A stretch of DNA of 5,218 nucleotides from positions 1 through 5,218 of the forward strand of contig CACZSJ010000153.1 of NCBI GenBank assembly GCA_902783825.1. Reading direction: 5' to 3'. The position numbers and the translations under genes are program-made. Origin of the DNA: Oscillospiraceae bacterium. GTDB taxonomy: Bacteria; Bacillota; Clostridia; Oscillospirales; Oscillospiraceae. Below are positions 5,047 through 5,218 of this stretch, one piece after another (positions within the stretch are counted from its first letter, which is position 1; each line of letters starts with the position of its first letter). The notes beneath the pieces are model-generated. The model worked only from the letters and a program-made list of their open reading frames with translations, was not told the DNA's origin and made no database searches.

Positions 5047-5081
5047 GAACCCTCTTTTGTCTATAAGGCAAAAGAGGGTTC
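5047..5081 (+). terminator. Rho-independent terminator hairpin, copy 2 (after the GNAT gene)
   Basis: GAACCCTCTTTTG (5047-5059) and CAAAAGAGGGTTC (5069-5081) form a perfect 13-bp stem with a 9-nt loop, followed by TTCCTT. Compared with the hairpin at 4245, one A-T pair is replaced by a C-G pair on both arms, a compensated change that preserves the stem. Confidence 0.8.
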
Positions 5082-5085
5082 TTCC

Positions 5086-5114
5086 TTGCTTGACGCCAAG
5101 GGATGTGGTATATT
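5086..5114 (+). promoter_or_regulatory. Predicted promoter of the right-edge acetyltransferase-like gene
   Basis: TTGCTT (5086-5091) and TATATT (5109-5114) are 17 nt apart, with TGG before the -10. TTGACG at 5090-5095 looks closer to the -35 consensus but would leave only 13 nt, so it is not preferred. The -10 ends 36 nt before the ATG at 5151. Confidence 0.65.
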
Positions 5115-5137
5115 CAGTACTACAAGTCGGGTTTTGT

Positions 5138-5141
5138 GAGG
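5138..5141 (+). promoter_or_regulatory. Ribosome binding site deciding the right-edge start
   Basis: GAGG stands 9 nt before the ATG at 5151 but overlaps or touches the in-frame ATG at 5142, so the second ATG is the more likely start. Confidence 0.55.
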
Positions 5142-5150
5142 ATGCAGAAC

Positions 5151-5218
5151 ATGAAAAATGGAAAAACGCCTGATCCGAATATGATCCATCCCATTCCGGG
5201 ATATGAGAAAGAAATCTA
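5151..5218 (+). CDS. Start of a probable Vat/CatB-type (hexapeptide-repeat) O-acetyltransferase, cut by window edge
   Basis: Only the first 22 codons are present, reading MKNGKTPDPN then MIHPIPGYEKEI. The PDPNxIxPIxGxxxxx pattern matches, from memory, the N-terminus of streptogramin acetyltransferases of the Vat group (GPDPENILPIKGN in one member) and related xenobiotic acetyltransferases, which transfer acetyl from acetyl-CoA to hydroxyl groups of antibiotics or other small molecules. The left-handed beta-helix repeats that would prove this lie outside the window. The region is AT-richer than the left part (26 G or C of 68 by hand count). It has its own promoter and follows the GNAT unit in the same direction. 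The coding call is likely; the family call is moderate, and antibiotic resistance is not shown. Confidence 0.6.
   Translation, partial: MKNGKTPDPNMIHPIPGYEKEI

Noticed and set aside
5090..5118. TTGACG as the -35 of the right-edge promoter
   Set aside because: The best -10 (TATATT at 5109) would be only 13 nt away; TTGCTT at 5086 gives the standard 17 nt.
1..5218. CRISPR array or insertion sequence
   Set aside because: No regularly spaced repeats with unique spacers, no transposase frame and no paired terminal inverted repeats with target duplication were found on either strand.

Overview
The window looks like chromosome from a GC-rich, low-GC-phylum (Firmicutes/Bacillota) anaerobe, most likely a Clostridia/Oscillospiraceae-type gut bacterium. 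This is an inference from a YmdB-family phosphodiesterase, a YhaO/YhaN-type (SbcD/SbcC-like) pair, strong AGGAGG-type ribosome binding sites, a tRNA with encoded CCA and sigma-A-like promoters with extended -10 elements. Species cannot be read from the sequence.

Left two thirds (1-3657, minus strand): one compact three-gene operon. It starts from a promoter near 3664-3693 and runs leftward through ymdB (257 aa), an SbcD/YhaO-like metallophosphoesterase (371 aa) and an SbcC/YhaN-like ATPase with two membrane segments in its coiled coil, which runs off the left edge just after its ABC-type signature motif. Both junctions overlap (4 bp and 14 bp), so translation is probably coupled. The last two proteins should form a nuclease/ATPase complex acting on DNA ends or structures. 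YmdB is a 2',3'-cyclic-nucleotide phosphodiesterase family member.

Middle (3658-4148): a divergent intergenic region packed with TTGCA/TGCAA motifs, a 56-residue methionine-rich small membrane-type protein on the plus strand, then a tRNA-Arg(ACG) gene with its own near-consensus promoter, a hairpin leader and a strong intrinsic terminator.

Right (4149-5218): a segment of different texture. It holds a tRNA-like minihelix remnant (acceptor and T arm with CCA, no D or anticodon arm), a terminator hairpin, a GNAT acetyltransferase gene, a structured 3' region with a 30-bp tandem repeat, a second, nearly identical hairpin, and the first 22 codons of what looks like a Vat/CatB-type (hexapeptide-repeat) acetyltransferase. 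The two acetyltransferase genes share the same 5' layout: hairpin, 4 nt, TTGC-type -35, 17 nt, extended -10, 35-36 nt, ATG. With the composition shift and the position behind a tRNA gene, this suggests an accessory cassette region, and is the part most worth following up.
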